NCBI GenBank assembly: GCA_963717215.1
Contig: CAVQVS010000012.1
Span: 1-64,000, forward strand
Reading direction: 5' to 3'
Source: Roseiarcus sp963717215
GTDB taxonomy: Bacteria; Pseudomonadota; Alphaproteobacteria; Rhizobiales; Beijerinckiaceae
DNA: 64,000 nt
A program made the translations under genes and the position numbers. Below, one piece after another: positions 54,816 through 64,000 of this stretch. The stretch's first letter is position 1, and the number at the start of each line of letters is the position of its first letter. Under the pieces are notes generated by a model that saw only the letters and a list, made by a program, of their open reading frames with translations, ran no database searches and was not told where the DNA came from.

Positions 54816-55843
54816 GGGCGTTCCCGACTTTCGCTGTTCGAGACCGCGATCAAGCGATCGAGCGTGCGGCGAGCCGCCCCGGAGCGAATGGCGGCGTCGC
54901 CCATGGCCACGCCCTCCTTGATGGAGCCGGCCTTGCCGGCGACCACAAGCGCCGCGCCTGTGGTCATAAGCCCGATGTCGCGATAGGCGCCCTCGGCGCC
55001 GCCGAGGACATCGGCGAGCGCCTTCGCATTGTATGCAGGATCGCCGCCCTTCAGCGCCGCCGGCGCCGCGCGGGACAAGCCGGCGGCTTCCGGCGTCAGT
55101 TCGAAGGCGTGCAGCGCGCCGCCTTTGAGTTCGACCACCTTGGTCGGCCCGGTGGTGGTGATTTCATCCAGGCCGTCGAGCCCATGCGTCACCCAGACGC
55201 GTTCCGAGCCAAAATTGCGCAGAACTTCAGCCATCGGCTCGAGCCAGGCGGCGGAGAAGACGCCGACCAGCTGGCGCTTGACGCCGGCCGGATTGGACAG
55301 GGGGCCAAGCAGATTGAAGATGGTGCGCGTGCCGAGTTCGGTTCGCGTCGGGCCGACGTTGCGCATCGAGGCGTGGTGTGTCGGCGCCATCATGAAGCCG
55401 ATCCCGGCCTCCTGGATGCAGCGCTCGACGCCGTCGGGCGAGAGCCCGATCTTGACGCCGAGGGCGGCGAGCGTGTCGGCGGCGCCTGAACGCGAGGACG
55501 CGGCGCGATTGCCGTGCTTGGCGACCGTGACGCCGCAGGCCGCCGTGATGATCGCGGCCAGCGTCGACACATTGAGGGAGCCTGAGCCGTCACCGCCCGT
55601 GCCAACAATGTCAATCGCTTCCAGCGGCGCTTTGACGCTGAGCATCTTCGCGCGCATGGCCGCGACGGCGCCGGTGAGCTCCTCGACCGTCTCGCCCCGG
55701 ACCCTCAACGCCATGAGGAAGCCGCCCATTTGCGACGGCGTGACTTCGCCTGAAAGCATCGCGTCGAAGGCGCTTTCCGCCTCGCTCCGCGTCAACGTCG
55801 CGCCTGCCGCGACTTTAGCGATCAGAGGCTTGAAAGATTCCAT
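54812..55843 (-). CDS. trpD: Anthranilate phosphoribosyltransferase
   Basis: TrpD joins anthranilate to PRPP. The 343-aa protein shows the Gly-rich PRPP loop DIVGTGGDGSGSLNVST (about residues 79-94), KHGNRAASSRSGAAD (about 108-122), the anthranilate-channel segment FMMAPTHHASMRNVGPTR, and RTIFNLLGPLSNPAG. It lies 20 bp after trpG and overlaps trpC by 4 bp. Full length and intact. Confidence 0.96.
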   Translation of the reverse strand: MESFKPLIAKVAAGATLTRSEAESAFDAMLSGEVTPSQMGGFLMALRVRGETVEELTGAVAAMRAKMLSVKAPLEAIDIVGTGGDGSGSLNVSTLAAIITAACGVTVAKHGNRAASSRSGAADTLAALGVKIGLSPDGVERCIQEAGIGFMMAPTHHASMRNVGPTRTELGTRTIFNLLGPLSNPAGVKRQLVGVFSAAWLEPMAEVLRNFGSERVWVTHGLDGLDEITTTGPTKVVELKGGALHAFELTPEAAGLSRAAPAALKGGDPAYNAKALADVLGGAEGAYRDIGLMTTGAALVVAGKAGSIKEGVAMGDAAIRSGAARRTLDRLIAVSNSESRERP

Positions 55844-55863
55844 ATCCTCATTTCGCGTTCTCG

Positions 55864-56466
55864 TCAGAAGGTCTGCGGGCTCTGATGAAAGCCCTCGGCG
55901 AGGTCCAGAAAATTGCGCAGAATTTGTCGGCCATGCTCGCTGGCGATGCTTTCAGGATGAAACTGGACCCCGAATGTCGGGCGGTCACGATGCTGAACGC
56001 CCATGATGACCCCATCGTCGGTCTCCGCACTCACCTCGAGCTCGGCGGGCGCGCTTGATCGCTCGATGACGAGCGAGTGATAACGCGTCGCGGAAAAGGG
56101 GCCGTTCAGACCACGGAAGAGCCCGCGCGCATTGTGCGAAATGCGGGACACCTTGCCATGCATCGGCGTTGGCGCGCGCACGACATCGCCGCCAAACGCC
56201 TGTCCGATCGCCTGATGGCCGAGGCACACCCCAAGAATGGGCGTCGTTTCGCTCGCCGCGCGAACGAGATCGAGACAGACGCCCGCTTCGTTCGGCGTGC
56301 AAGGCCCGGGGGAGAGGACGATCGCGTCCGGCTTCTCGGCGAGCGCGTCCGCGACCGTGATTTCGTCGTTGCGCCACACGGAAACGTCCGCGCCCAACTC
56401 GCCAAGGTAGTGGACGAGGTTGAACGTGAAGCTGTCATAGTTATCGATGAGCGTGACGCGCTGCAT
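55864..56466 (-). CDS. trpG: Anthranilate synthase component II (glutamine amidotransferase)
   Basis: This is a class I glutamine amidotransferase of 200 aa that supplies ammonia to TrpE. LIDNYDSFTFNLVHYLGELG is the typical start. The catalytic triad is Cys in GVCLGHQAIGQAFGG and His/Glu in VQFHPESIASEHGR. In some bacteria this subunit is shared with para-aminobenzoate synthase (PabA). I chose the ATG at 56466 rather than the upstream 56523. First gene of trpG-trpD-trpC. Confidence 0.94.
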   Translation of the reverse strand: MQRVTLIDNYDSFTFNLVHYLGELGADVSVWRNDEITVADALAEKPDAIVLSPGPCTPNEAGVCLDLVRAASETTPILGVCLGHQAIGQAFGGDVVRAPTPMHGKVSRISHNARGLFRGLNGPFSATRYHSLVIERSSAPAELEVSAETDDGVIMGVQHRDRPTFGVQFHPESIASEHGRQILRNFLDLAEGFHQSPQTF

Positions 56467-56602
56467 CCGGGCTTCCGCCTGCCAAAGGAGCCGTCTTTTC
56501 CGATGCTGCGCCGCGCCCGTCAAGTTGAGCGCGCGTGGTGCGGTGAAAGAGGCCGTTTGGATTTGTCGCGTCAGTCAAAGGGTCTGGTCTGCTCGCTCGC
56601 GC

Positions 56603-57863
56603 TTAGTGCGCGCTCACGCTGACGGCGCAGGGCGAGCTGTTGTTGATCCCGCAGATCAGCATGTCCATGACCGTCGGGTTCACGAAATAGCCAGTGTGGG
56701 CGTTCGTGGGGTCCGAAAACAGCCCGGGTGCGCTAAACTCGCCGTTTGACATGTAGACGTTGGTCACCGCGACTTCGCCCCAGTTCGGCCGGGGAAGATT
56801 GAGGTTCTTCCGCTCGAACTCGCCACGAGAGAATGTCGTTCGGGTCGCTGAACGCCACGACCTGACTCAAGGGGGCCGTTTCGGTGAGTCTCCCTTCGCT
56901 CTTCGCCCGCGTGGCTCTGGCGATGAGCCAGCACTTGGCGAATTGTTTCGTGACCGCATCGATGTCGGCCGTCGCCATCTTCGGCGCTTGCGGGTCGCGC
57001 TGCAGAGTCGACAGATTGAGCAGCGCGAGCTGGTTGGCCATCATGTAGATGACCGGGGTGTACTCGAGAATCTTTTCCGCCGGTCCGCCACAGTCGCCCT
57101 CGCGCAATTCCGCCTTGATCGCGTCCATCAGCATATAGCCGCCGAGGCTGTGGGTGATGATGACCGTCGGGTCGTGATAAGGGCCGGGCATGCATTTTTT
57201 CTTCACGGGATCCCACGTTCCTTCGGTGACTTTGCAGAGCGCGCCCTGCACGGACGGGCGAATGACCTCCTTGCGGTAGGAGCCAGCGTAGAGGAGGGCG
57301 TCGGCGAGCTTATCGTCAATGAAATCCTTGGCGACCCTGGCGAAGTCTTGCTTGGCCGGAGCGCTGTCGTCCTCCGTCTCGAGCCGGCATTTGACCGGCG
57401 CGGTCAGGGGCGCCCAGAGGAGATAGCTCACCGTGAGCTGAGGCGGATCGGTCTGGTGGGGGGCGAACTTGTAGGTGTAGAGCAGCGCCCGATTGTCCCG
57501 GAACACGGCATTATTGTCGATGGGTTCGGGCGTCGGCTGCACGAGCGCCGGCTGCGACGGCGTGGTCCTGCGGTAACAGCCCTGCCATTGCGCCTGCGGA
57601 TCGGGCGGCGGGATCTGTACGAGCCCGAACCGGCCGGCGAGCGCGGCGATGAACGGATCGAACCCATTCGGCGTCGGCGTCCCCATGCCGTGCACGAGCA
57701 GCACATGGAGCGGTCGGCCGGGAGCCGCCTCGCCGGCGAGCGCCGTCATCCCCTGGAACGTCGCGACGTCGCCGTTGAGGACGACCGGCGTCGGCAAAGC
57801 CGCGCAGCCTGCGAGGAGACAAAGCGGAAGGGGCGCAAGGAGAGGGTGCAGCCGCAGAACCAT
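56603..57863 (-). pseudogene. Lipoprotein alpha/beta hydrolase-like protein, one frameshift near C-terminus
   Basis: The N-terminus (LHPLLAPLPLCLLAGCAALP) carries a lipobox LAGC, so the product is probably a lipoprotein. LHVLLVHGMGTPTPNGFDPF has the oxyanion-type HG motif, and VIITHSLGGYMLMDAI holds the GxSxG-like nucleophile (HSLGG) of lipase-type alpha/beta hydrolases. The frame as given ends at 56733 with an odd basic tail. Removing one base at about 56822 gives SWEFERKNLNLPRPNWGE and a C-terminus to 56603 with GYFVNPTVMDMLICG, about 419 aa. Substrate unknown. Confidence 0.75.
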
Positions 57864-58315
57864 TCAGCTTCCCTGCACAGGCATAGAGAGGCTAGGATTA
57901 CAGCTATTGCTATGTTTTTATCATAGACAAAGACAAACAACTTCTTGCGGGTAGACGGCGCTTACTTCGTTTGCGCTATAACGGAAGCAGAAAATTTGCC
58001 CCACGAAAGACTGAAGACTTCGATCCTCTGCCGCGCGACTTCAACGTGCGCGTAACTATTCACTTGCCAACGCAAAGCTGCCACGATTCTTTACATTGTG
58101 CAAGAAGTATATCACCTGGCGTGTGGTCGTTTTTTCTCGGACAAGAGGCCGCCGAACGCGAAGGGATAGCCCAGCCGTTGACCGCCTTTTCTCTGGCATG
58201 TTAGCTCTCGTTGGCTGGCGCGGCGGTCTTTACCGCCCGACGCACCATCAAGGACAAGCGCCGCTTTTCAAGCGCGCTCCAAGCGCGCGATACCTGTCTC
58301 AAGGGAGGACATTCC
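57864..58315. other. Upstream region of the second sugar transporter
   Basis: This 452-bp region separates the divergent lipoprotein hydrolase gene and the transporter operon and must hold both promoters. Its left half is AT-rich, with the short palindrome CTATGTTTTTATCATAG near 57910. I see no gene. AAGGGAGGAC at its right end is the ribosome binding site of the binding-protein gene. Confidence 0.4.
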
Positions 58316-59332
58316 ATGAATCGCAACGTCTCGATGCTCGCGCTGCTCGCAGCGGCCGGGCTCCTAGCCGCGCCGGCGCAGGCCGACACGAGCAAGATGA
58401 AGATCGCTTTCTCCAATAACTACGCCGGCAACTCCTGGCGCCAGGCGATGCTGAAGAGCTACGACATCGTCAGCAAGAAGGCGGTGGCGGACGGGATTGT
58501 CGCCGCGGCGGACGTTTTCACCACCGCCGACAAGGAAGTGCCGACGCAGGCGGCGCAGATCCAGAACCTCATCCTGCAAGGCTATAACGCGATCGTCATC
58601 AACGCCGCATCGCCCGACGCGCTGAACGGCGCGATCAAGCAGGCCTGCGATGCGGGCATTGTCGTCGTCTCGTTCGACGGCATCGTCACCGAGCCCTGCG
58701 CTTACCGCGTGGTCGTCGACTTCAAGGACATGGGGAAACAGGAAGTCGAGCAGATGGCGAAGTTTGAGCCCAAGGGCGGCAACCTGCTCGAAATCCGCGG
58801 CCTTGCCGGAACGTCGATCGACGACGCCATCCATGCCGGAATACTCGAGGGCGTGAAGGCGCATCCCGATTTCAAGCTCGTATCCTCAGTCACCGGCGAC
58901 TGGGACCAGACAACCGCGCAGAAGGCGGTCGCGACCGTTCTGCCTTCGCTGCCGCCGATCGTCGGCGTCGTCGATCAGGGCGGCGACGGTTATGGCGCCG
59001 CGCAAGCGTTCGCCGCCGCCGGCAAGCCCCGTCCGACCATCATCGAGGGCAATCGGCAGGACGAGCTGCAGTGGTGGAAGGAGCAGAAGGACAAAGATGG
59101 CTATAAGACCTGGTCGGCCTCGATCGCTCCCGGCGTCTCAACGCTCGCCTTCTGGGTCGCGCAGCAGGTTCTCGACGGCAAGAAGGTGCCGCACGACTTG
59201 CTCGTGCCCTATCTTGCCTTCACCCAGGACGACTTCGAGAAAGAATTGCCGAACATTACGAAGGGCGGCGTCGCCAGCCACGAGTACACCCAGGCGGACG
59301 CGGAAGCCGCGATCAAGGCGAATATGAAGTAA
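58316..59332 (+). CDS. Sugar ABC transporter periplasmic substrate-binding protein
   Basis: This is a type I periplasmic binding protein of 338 aa, with a signal peptide ending near AQADT. The mature part reads MKIAFSNNYAGNSWRQAMLKSYD, then QIQNLILQGYNAIVINAASPDALNGAI, GIVVVSFDGIVTEPCAYRVVVDF, and IVGVVDQGGDGYGAAQAF. This is a subgroup of RbsB-like proteins that travels with two permeases. The start has AAGGGAGGA 8 nt upstream, very like the other two sugar-binding protein genes in the window. First gene of a four-gene operon; ligand unknown. Confidence 0.9.
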   Translation: MNRNVSMLALLAAAGLLAAPAQADTSKMKIAFSNNYAGNSWRQAMLKSYDIVSKKAVADGIVAAADVFTTADKEVPTQAAQIQNLILQGYNAIVINAASPDALNGAIKQACDAGIVVVSFDGIVTEPCAYRVVVDFKDMGKQEVEQMAKFEPKGGNLLEIRGLAGTSIDDAIHAGILEGVKAHPDFKLVSSVTGDWDQTTAQKAVATVLPSLPPIVGVVDQGGDGYGAAQAFAAAGKPRPTIIEGNRQDELQWWKEQKDKDGYKTWSASIAPGVSTLAFWVAQQVLDGKKVPHDLLVPYLAFTQDDFEKELPNITKGGVASHEYTQADAEAAIKANMK

Positions 59333-59376
59333 GCCTGCTACCCAGACGAGCGCCCGCGCGGTAAGCAGACAGGACC

Positions 59377-60844
59377 ATGGACGCGGGCGCTCTTGTCGAT
59401 TTCATCGGCGTCGAAAAATCCTACGGCGCCGTCCGGGCCCTGGACGGCGCCGATTTTTCCTTGCGCGCCGGCGAATGCGTAGGCGTCGTTGGTCACAACG
59501 GCGCCGGCAAGTCGACGCTGATGCATGTCCTCAACGGCGGCGTCGCGCCGGATCACGGTCGGCTGGTCATCGGCGGCGAGGAACAGCCGCATTGGAGTTC
59601 GGCGCGCGCCAGAGCGCTGGGCCTTCGCTGCGTCTTTCAGGAACTGTCGCTTTGCCCGAACCTGACCGTGGCCGAAAACGCTCGCGTCGTTCATCCTGCC
59701 ATTCAAGGCTTTGGCTGGCGGCGCAAGGCGCGGGCGGCTCATTCTCGACAAGCTCGACGAGATCTTTCCCGGTCACGGGGTCAGGCCCGGCGATCTGGTT
59801 CAGGACTTGTCCATCGGGCGAAAGCAGATGGTCGAGATCGCGCGCGCCTTCTCGGTGTCGAATGCGCAAGCGCGCCTCATCATTCTCGACGAACCAACGT
59901 CGTCGCTGGACGCGCATACCGCTGGGCAGCTCCTGGCGCATGTGCGTCGCTCGGTCGAATCCGGCGTCAGCTGTGTCCTCATTTCCCATATCTTAAGCGA
60001 GGTCTTGTCGACCTGCGACCGTATCGTCGTCATGCGCGACGGCAAGGTCGTGTTGACTGACGTCGCCCGAAACTTCAACCGGGCCAAGCTGGTTGGAGCG
60101 ATGGGAGGTATCGAGCCTGAGTCCCCGGCGGCTCAGGCGAGGACCACGAGCGCGGTGCGGGGCGAAACGCCGGTCATGGTGCGCGTGCGCCCCAAGCGAC
60201 AGGCCGACGACCGGGAGCTGGTGGCGCGTGAGGGCGAGATCGTTGGCCTTGCGGGTCTCGCCGGCCATGGTCAGACCGACCTCTTGCTGGCGACCTTTTC
60301 CGCCGCTTCCCATCCGCGCTCAGGCGCTGCGGTCAGCGCGCCGGTGGCGCTGGTCGCCGGCGACCGGCAGTCGGACGGCGTCTTTCCGGGATGGTCGATC
60401 GCCCATAACATCGGCGTGCGCTCTTTGAAAAAGCTGCGCGCGGGCCCGCTGCTGTCGCCCCGCCTCGAGGACGAGCTGGCCGACGCCTGGCGCGAGCGCA
60501 TCAAGATCCGCACGCCGGACGTCCACAACAACATTCTTTCCCTCTCCGGCGGCAATCAGCAGAAGGCGTTGTTCGCGCGCGCGCTTGGCTCCGACGCGCG
60601 GATCATGCTGATGGACGATCCGATGCGCGGCGTCGATTTCAACACCAAGCTTGAAGTCTATGACCTGATCCGCGCCGAAGCGGAGAAAGGCCGCACCTTC
60701 CTCTGGTATACGACCGAGGTCGACGAGCTGAAGAACTGCGACCGCGCCTACGTATTTCGCAACGGCGCCATCGTCGCCGAACTCGCGCGCGACGAACTCA
60801 ATGAAGAGCAGGTGATCCATTCCTCTTTCGCGGACGCCGGCTGA
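59377..60844 (+). pseudogene. Sugar ABC transporter ATP-binding protein (two domains), one frameshift
   Basis: This is an RbsA-type tandem ATPase of about 489 aa. Domain 1 has Walker A GHNGAGKST, LSIGRKQMVEIARA in place of LSGGQ, and Walker B LIILDEPTSSLD. Domain 2 has a degenerate Walker A (AGHGQTDLL), signature LSGGNQQKALFARAL, and IMLMDDPMRGVD, where Asp replaces the catalytic Glu. An extra base near 59735 breaks the gene; removing it gives RKARRLILDKLDEIF. The rest is open, so error or very recent loss are both possible. It is followed by two permease genes. Confidence 0.85.
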
Positions 60845-60845
60845 C

Positions 60846-61820
60846 ATGAGCGCAGTCGCGGCCGTCCGGTCGGCGAATGCAAGCGGAGCCGAGTGGCGCC
60901 GGCGGCTGCGCGCGGCGCTCCCGGCTTTGTCGCTCGCTCTGGTTATCGCCGCCATCGCCTGGCTCAACCCGCGCGCGATCAGCTATTTCGGCTTCACGCT
61001 GATGCTGAACCTCGCGATTCCGATCGCGCTCGCCACCATGGCGCAGATGTTCGTCATCGCGGGCAATGATCTCGATCTGTCGATCGGCACGTTCGTCGGC
61101 TTCGTCTGCTGCGTGGCGGCGACCTGGCTGCACGACACGCCGTGGCTCGGCGTGCTGGCCTTACTCGGCTGCATTGCGCTTTATGCTGCGCTCGGGGCGC
61201 TCATCTATCTGCGCAACCTGCCTTCGATCGTCGTGACCCTGGGCATGAGCTTCGTCTGGCAGGGCCTCGCGATCCTCCTCCTGCCGAAGCCCGGCGGAAA
61301 GGCGCCCGGCTGGCTCTTGTCGATCATGGGCGTCAAGCCGCCATTCATCCCCTTTCCGATTGTCGCTGCAGTGATCATCGCCGCCGTCGGCTATTTCGGC
61401 CTGATGCGCACCTCCTATGGCGCGATTCTTCGCGCGTCCGGCGGCAATGCGCTTGCGATCGAGCGCGCCGGATGGTCGCTGCTCAGAGCCAAGATGACGC
61501 TGTTCGCGCTGGCTGGAACCTTTGGCGTCCTGTCGGGCATGGCGCTGGTCGGCATCACCACGTCCGCCGACGCCAACATCGGCAACGGCTATACGCTGCT
61601 GTCGATCGCGGGCGTGATCCTCGGCGGCGGCGAGTTCGTTGGCGGTGTGGTGTCGCCAGTCGGGGCCGTGCTCGGCGCGCTCACCATGGCGATGGCGGCC
61701 TCGCCGCTTCTGACCTTCATGCGCATCCCGCCCGACTGGCAGGTCGCCGCCAATGGCGCGATCCTCATTGTCGTTCTCGCCGCTCGCGTCGCCATCACCC
61801 GCAAGGCGTCGGACCGATGA
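60846..61820 (+). CDS. Sugar ABC transporter permease 1
   Basis: This RbsC-type permease of 324 aa has about nine or ten membrane segments (ALSLALVIAAIAWL from residue 30). The family block MAQMFVIAGNDLDLSIGTFVGF is near the second and third helices, and the ATPase contact region TSYGAILRASGGNALAIERAG is near residue 200. LLSIAGVILGGGEFVGGV follows. It starts 1 bp after the ATPase stop and overlaps permease 2 by 4 bp, so the operon is tightly coupled. Confidence 0.9.
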   Translation: MSAVAAVRSANASGAEWRRRLRAALPALSLALVIAAIAWLNPRAISYFGFTLMLNLAIPIALATMAQMFVIAGNDLDLSIGTFVGFVCCVAATWLHDTPWLGVLALLGCIALYAALGALIYLRNLPSIVVTLGMSFVWQGLAILLLPKPGGKAPGWLLSIMGVKPPFIPFPIVAAVIIAAVGYFGLMRTSYGAILRASGGNALAIERAGWSLLRAKMTLFALAGTFGVLSGMALVGITTSADANIGNGYTLLSIAGVILGGGEFVGGVVSPVGAVLGALTMAMAASPLLTFMRIPPDWQVAANGAILIVVLAARVAITRKASDR

Positions 61821-62767
61821 CCGCGGCCTTCCAGGCGCTTCTCAAGCGGCCGTGGATCTGGTCGTTCGTCGGCGCCGCTCTGGTCTGGCTGGCGGCGATC
61901 GTCTTCACCGGAGGCTACGGCGCCGGGGGCATGTTGACAGCGGCGCTATCGCTCGCGGTCTTCACCGTCATTGTCGGCGTCGGCCAGATGTTCGTGATCA
62001 CGCTGGGGCCCGGCAATGTCGACCTGTCTTTGCCCGCGAACATCGGGCTCGCCAGTGCGGTCGCGATGAAGACGATGGGCGGCGACGACCGCCTGGTCTT
62101 GGTCGGCCTCGCCGCGGCAATCGCCTGCGGATTTGCGGTCGGGCTCGCCAACTACCTGTTGATCTGGGCCTTGCGCATCCCGCCGATCATCGCGACCCTG
62201 TCGGCGAGTTTCATCATCCAGTCCATCGACATCTCCTACGGGCGTGGGCTTCAGATCAAGCCGCCGCCGGGCTTCGCGGATTTCACCAACATCGTAATTG
62301 CGGGCGTGCCGGTTCTCGCGATCCTGACGGTCCTGTTCACGATCGGCGCCAGCATCGCGCTCCACCGTACGATCTGGGGGCGATCGGTCGTCGGCATCGG
62401 GCAGAACCAGCGCGCGGCGCGGCTCGCGGGCCTCAAGGTCGAGCCGGTCCGCTGCGCGACCTACGCGCTTTGCGGCGCGCTCGGCGGCCTCAACGGGGCG
62501 CTGCTCGCCGGTTATTTCCGCGGCGCCAACATCGACATCGGCAACGAATACCTCTTGGCCTCGATCGCCGTCGTCGTCATTGGCGGCACGTCGGTGTCCG
62601 GGGGCAGGGCGAACCTGCCGGGCGTCTGGGGCGGCGCGCTGTTCCTCGTGCTGCTCCTGACGATGCTCAACACGTTCGGCGTCAGCGCCGGGGTGCGCCT
62701 GCTGCTGACCGGGCTGATCATCGTCGCGGTCATAACCGCGGCGGGCGGCGAGAAGGCGACGAGGTAA
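61817..62767 (+). CDS. Sugar ABC transporter permease 2
   Basis: This is the second RbsC-type permease, 316 aa. VIVGVGQMFVITLGPGNVDLSLPANIGLASAV parallels the block in permease 1, and TIWGRSVVGIGQNQRAARLAGLKVEP and LLASIAVVVIGGTSVSGGRANLPG are the family C-terminal signatures. Two permeases suggest a heterodimeric channel, as in LsrCD-type importers. The open frame extends upstream into permease 1; the ATG at 61817 (ATGA overlap) is the start. Confidence 0.9.
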   Translation: MTAAFQALLKRPWIWSFVGAALVWLAAIVFTGGYGAGGMLTAALSLAVFTVIVGVGQMFVITLGPGNVDLSLPANIGLASAVAMKTMGGDDRLVLVGLAAAIACGFAVGLANYLLIWALRIPPIIATLSASFIIQSIDISYGRGLQIKPPPGFADFTNIVIAGVPVLAILTVLFTIGASIALHRTIWGRSVVGIGQNQRAARLAGLKVEPVRCATYALCGALGGLNGALLAGYFRGANIDIGNEYLLASIAVVVIGGTSVSGGRANLPGVWGGALFLVLLLTMLNTFGVSAGVRLLLTGLIIVAVITAAGGEKATR

Positions 62768-62779
62768 GGGCGGACACGC

Positions 62780-63362
62780 TCACACCACGAATGGGATGAG
62801 CGCCGGCACCCTTGCGGCGTATCGCGCGTAGGCCTTGCCGAACTGGCGGCGCATGAGCGCCTCCTCGCGGCGCAGTTTGAGCCAAAACGCCGCCGCGGCG
62901 ATGACGACGGCGAGCGCGGCGCGCCATTCGCCGACCGCGAGCGCCGTTCCCGCGAACATCATGAGAAGGCCGGTGTAGATCGGATGGCGGACGTGAGCAT
63001 AGGGGCCCGCGACGATCAGCTCATGCTCGCACTTCAGCTGGACGTCGCTGCTCCAGTTGGTCGCGATGGTTACGCGCGCCCAGACGCACAAGGCGAGGCC
63101 CGCAAAGCCCAGCGCCACGCCGATCGCGGGCGGCCAGATGGCGAGAGGAACAAACCGGCCATGAAGTGCCGGCACGGGCAGGGGCGCCGACGGCGAAAGC
63201 AGATAGGCGGCGATGAGCAGCGGACCGACATGCGAGAGGCGCGAGGCGCCGCTCTTCGGACTGGGCGGGCTGCTTCACCCCGCGCGACATGGCGATCCAG
63301 ATGGCGGCCCAGCCGGCCCACATCACCACGAAGAGCGAAGTAAAGAGCCAGCGGTAGAACAT
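62780..63362 (-). pseudogene. Isoprenylcysteine carboxyl methyltransferase-like membrane protein, one frameshift
   Basis: This is an ICMT-like (PEMT/ICMT superfamily) membrane protein of about 193 aa when corrected. The C-terminal part has the S-adenosylmethionine motif HELIVAGPYAHVRHPIYTGLL and the REEALMRRQFGKAYARYAARV tail typical of this family. The N-terminal helix FYRWLFTSLFVVMWAGWAAIWIAM is in another frame; removing one extra base near 63238 joins them (RRLAPSHVGPLLIAAYLL). The bacterial substrates are mostly unknown. It converges with the transporter operon. Confidence 0.78.
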
Positions 63363-63390
63363 TTGGCAGCCTTGACAAGGCCGCGGAGGC

Positions 63391-63955
63391 TTAGCCTTCG
63401 AAGGCTTCCACGGCCTGAACGTCCGGCAGGAAATGCTTGAAAAGGTTTTCGATTCCGTGCCTCAGAGTCGCCGTCGAAGAGGGGCAGCCGGAGCAGGCGC
63501 CTTTCATCTTGAGATAGACGATTCCGTCGCGGTAGCCTTTGAAAATGATGTCGCCGCCGTCATTGGCGACCGCGGGGCGGACGCGGGTCTCGATCAATTC
63601 CTTGATCGCCTCGACCGATTCGGCATCCTTCGGATCGAAGAACTCGCCGTTCGTGCCGGAGTCAGCGCCGCCCGTTTCGATCAAGGGCGCGCCGGAGAGA
63701 TAGAATTCGGTCACAACGCCCAGCACCTGCGGGGCGCAGATGCTGCCACTCGCCGTCGGTCTTGGTCACCGAGATGAAATCATTGGCGAAGAAGACGCCG
63801 CCGACGCCCGGCAGCTGCATCAAGGCCTTGGCGAGCGGCGAGCGCTCGGCCTGAGCCTCGTCGCGCGCCTCGAACGTCCCCTCGTCCATCACCGGCCGTC
63901 CGGGAAGGAATTTGAGGGTGGCGGGATTGGGGGTGACTTCAGTCTGGATGAACAT
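63391..63955 (-). pseudogene. NifU family Fe-S scaffold/carrier protein, one frameshift
   Basis: This is an Nfu-type protein of about 187 aa when corrected. The N-terminal Nfu_N domain (MFIQTEVTPNPATLKFLPG, LPGVGGVFFANDFISVTK) and the C-terminal NifU domain (RPAVANDGGDIIFKGYRDGIVYLKMKGACSGCPSS, with CxxC for a 4Fe-4S cluster) are both clear. One extra base near 63739 separates them; removing it gives RPQVLGVVTEFYLSG. Nfu proteins deliver Fe-S clusters to target enzymes. Because the gene is usually important, the break is probably a sequencing error. Confidence 0.87.
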
Positions 63956-64000
63956 GGCGCGCTCAACTCCTGCGCTCATAGATAGGCTTGCAAGCGGCGT

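Noticed and set aside
55029..56006. 325-codon open frame antisense to trpD and trpG
   Set aside because: It is a shadow of conserved trp genes, Ser/Pro/Arg-rich, without motif or ribosome binding site.

Overview
The window reads as chromosomal DNA of a GC-rich alphaproteobacterium of the order Hyphomicrobiales (Rhizobiales). The main grounds are the dusB-ntrB-ntrC ... ntrY-ntrX-hfq-hflX-mazG order, the separate trpG-trpD-trpC block, parE, and the ATP-grasp/alpha-E/transglutaminase trio typical of that group. A Beijerinckiaceae or Methylocystaceae relative is plausible, but the family cannot be fixed from sequence alone. I see no rRNA, tRNA, CRISPR array or prophage.

Layout. 0-6 kb: an exported protein, a class I aminotransferase, a broken Uma2 gene and a three-gene sugar ABC transporter (binding protein, permease, one-domain ATPase). 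6-11 kb: a GNAT, aat, the ATP-grasp/alpha-E/transglutaminase operon and a DUF4239 membrane protein. 11-18.6 kb: an MsbA-like exporter, a radical SAM protein, PPK2 and an acyl-CoA synthetase, all recognisable but broken by many single-base indels; an intact panE lies among them. 18.7-26.3 kb: an AI-2E family protein, an orphan sugar-binding protein, a glycosyltransferase, a Gfo/Idh/MocA oxidoreductase and an exported carboxymuconolactone decarboxylase-like protein. 26.3-29.3 kb is an accessory patch: a PEP-CTERM protein gene bracketed by two decayed acyl-CoA synthetase 3' ends, a dispersed repeat, an IS1595-type element beside a relic of a related end, and a hairpin/repeat block. 29.3-32.8 kb: sseA, alaX, cysK and a YdcF protein.

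32.9-50.9 kb is the nitrogen-regulation region. dusB-ntrB-ntrC is separated from ntrY-ntrX by about 7.3 kb holding an HTH protein, an ECF sigma factor with an SDR, two small exported proteins, a DUF1989 protein with a tiny coupled DNA-binding-like ORF and a partial duplicate, a flavin reductase and a BMP-type binding protein. hfq, hflX, mazG and a double cold-shock protein follow. 51-58 kb: parE, a small conserved protein, trpCDG and a lipoprotein hydrolase. 58.3-62.8 kb: a second complete sugar ABC transporter with a two-domain ATPase and two permeases. The window ends with an isoprenylcysteine methyltransferase-like gene and an Nfu-type Fe-S protein, both with one-base shifts.

Two themes stand out. 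First, about 21 reading-frame breaks are restored by removing one extra base, mostly outside homopolymers and concentrated at 12-18 kb. This looks more like insertion-biased sequencing error than decay. Second, small exported-protein genes twice lie between direct copies of the 3' end of an unrelated metabolic gene (acyl-CoA synthetase; DUF1989), an arrangement the ordinary annotation does not explain.
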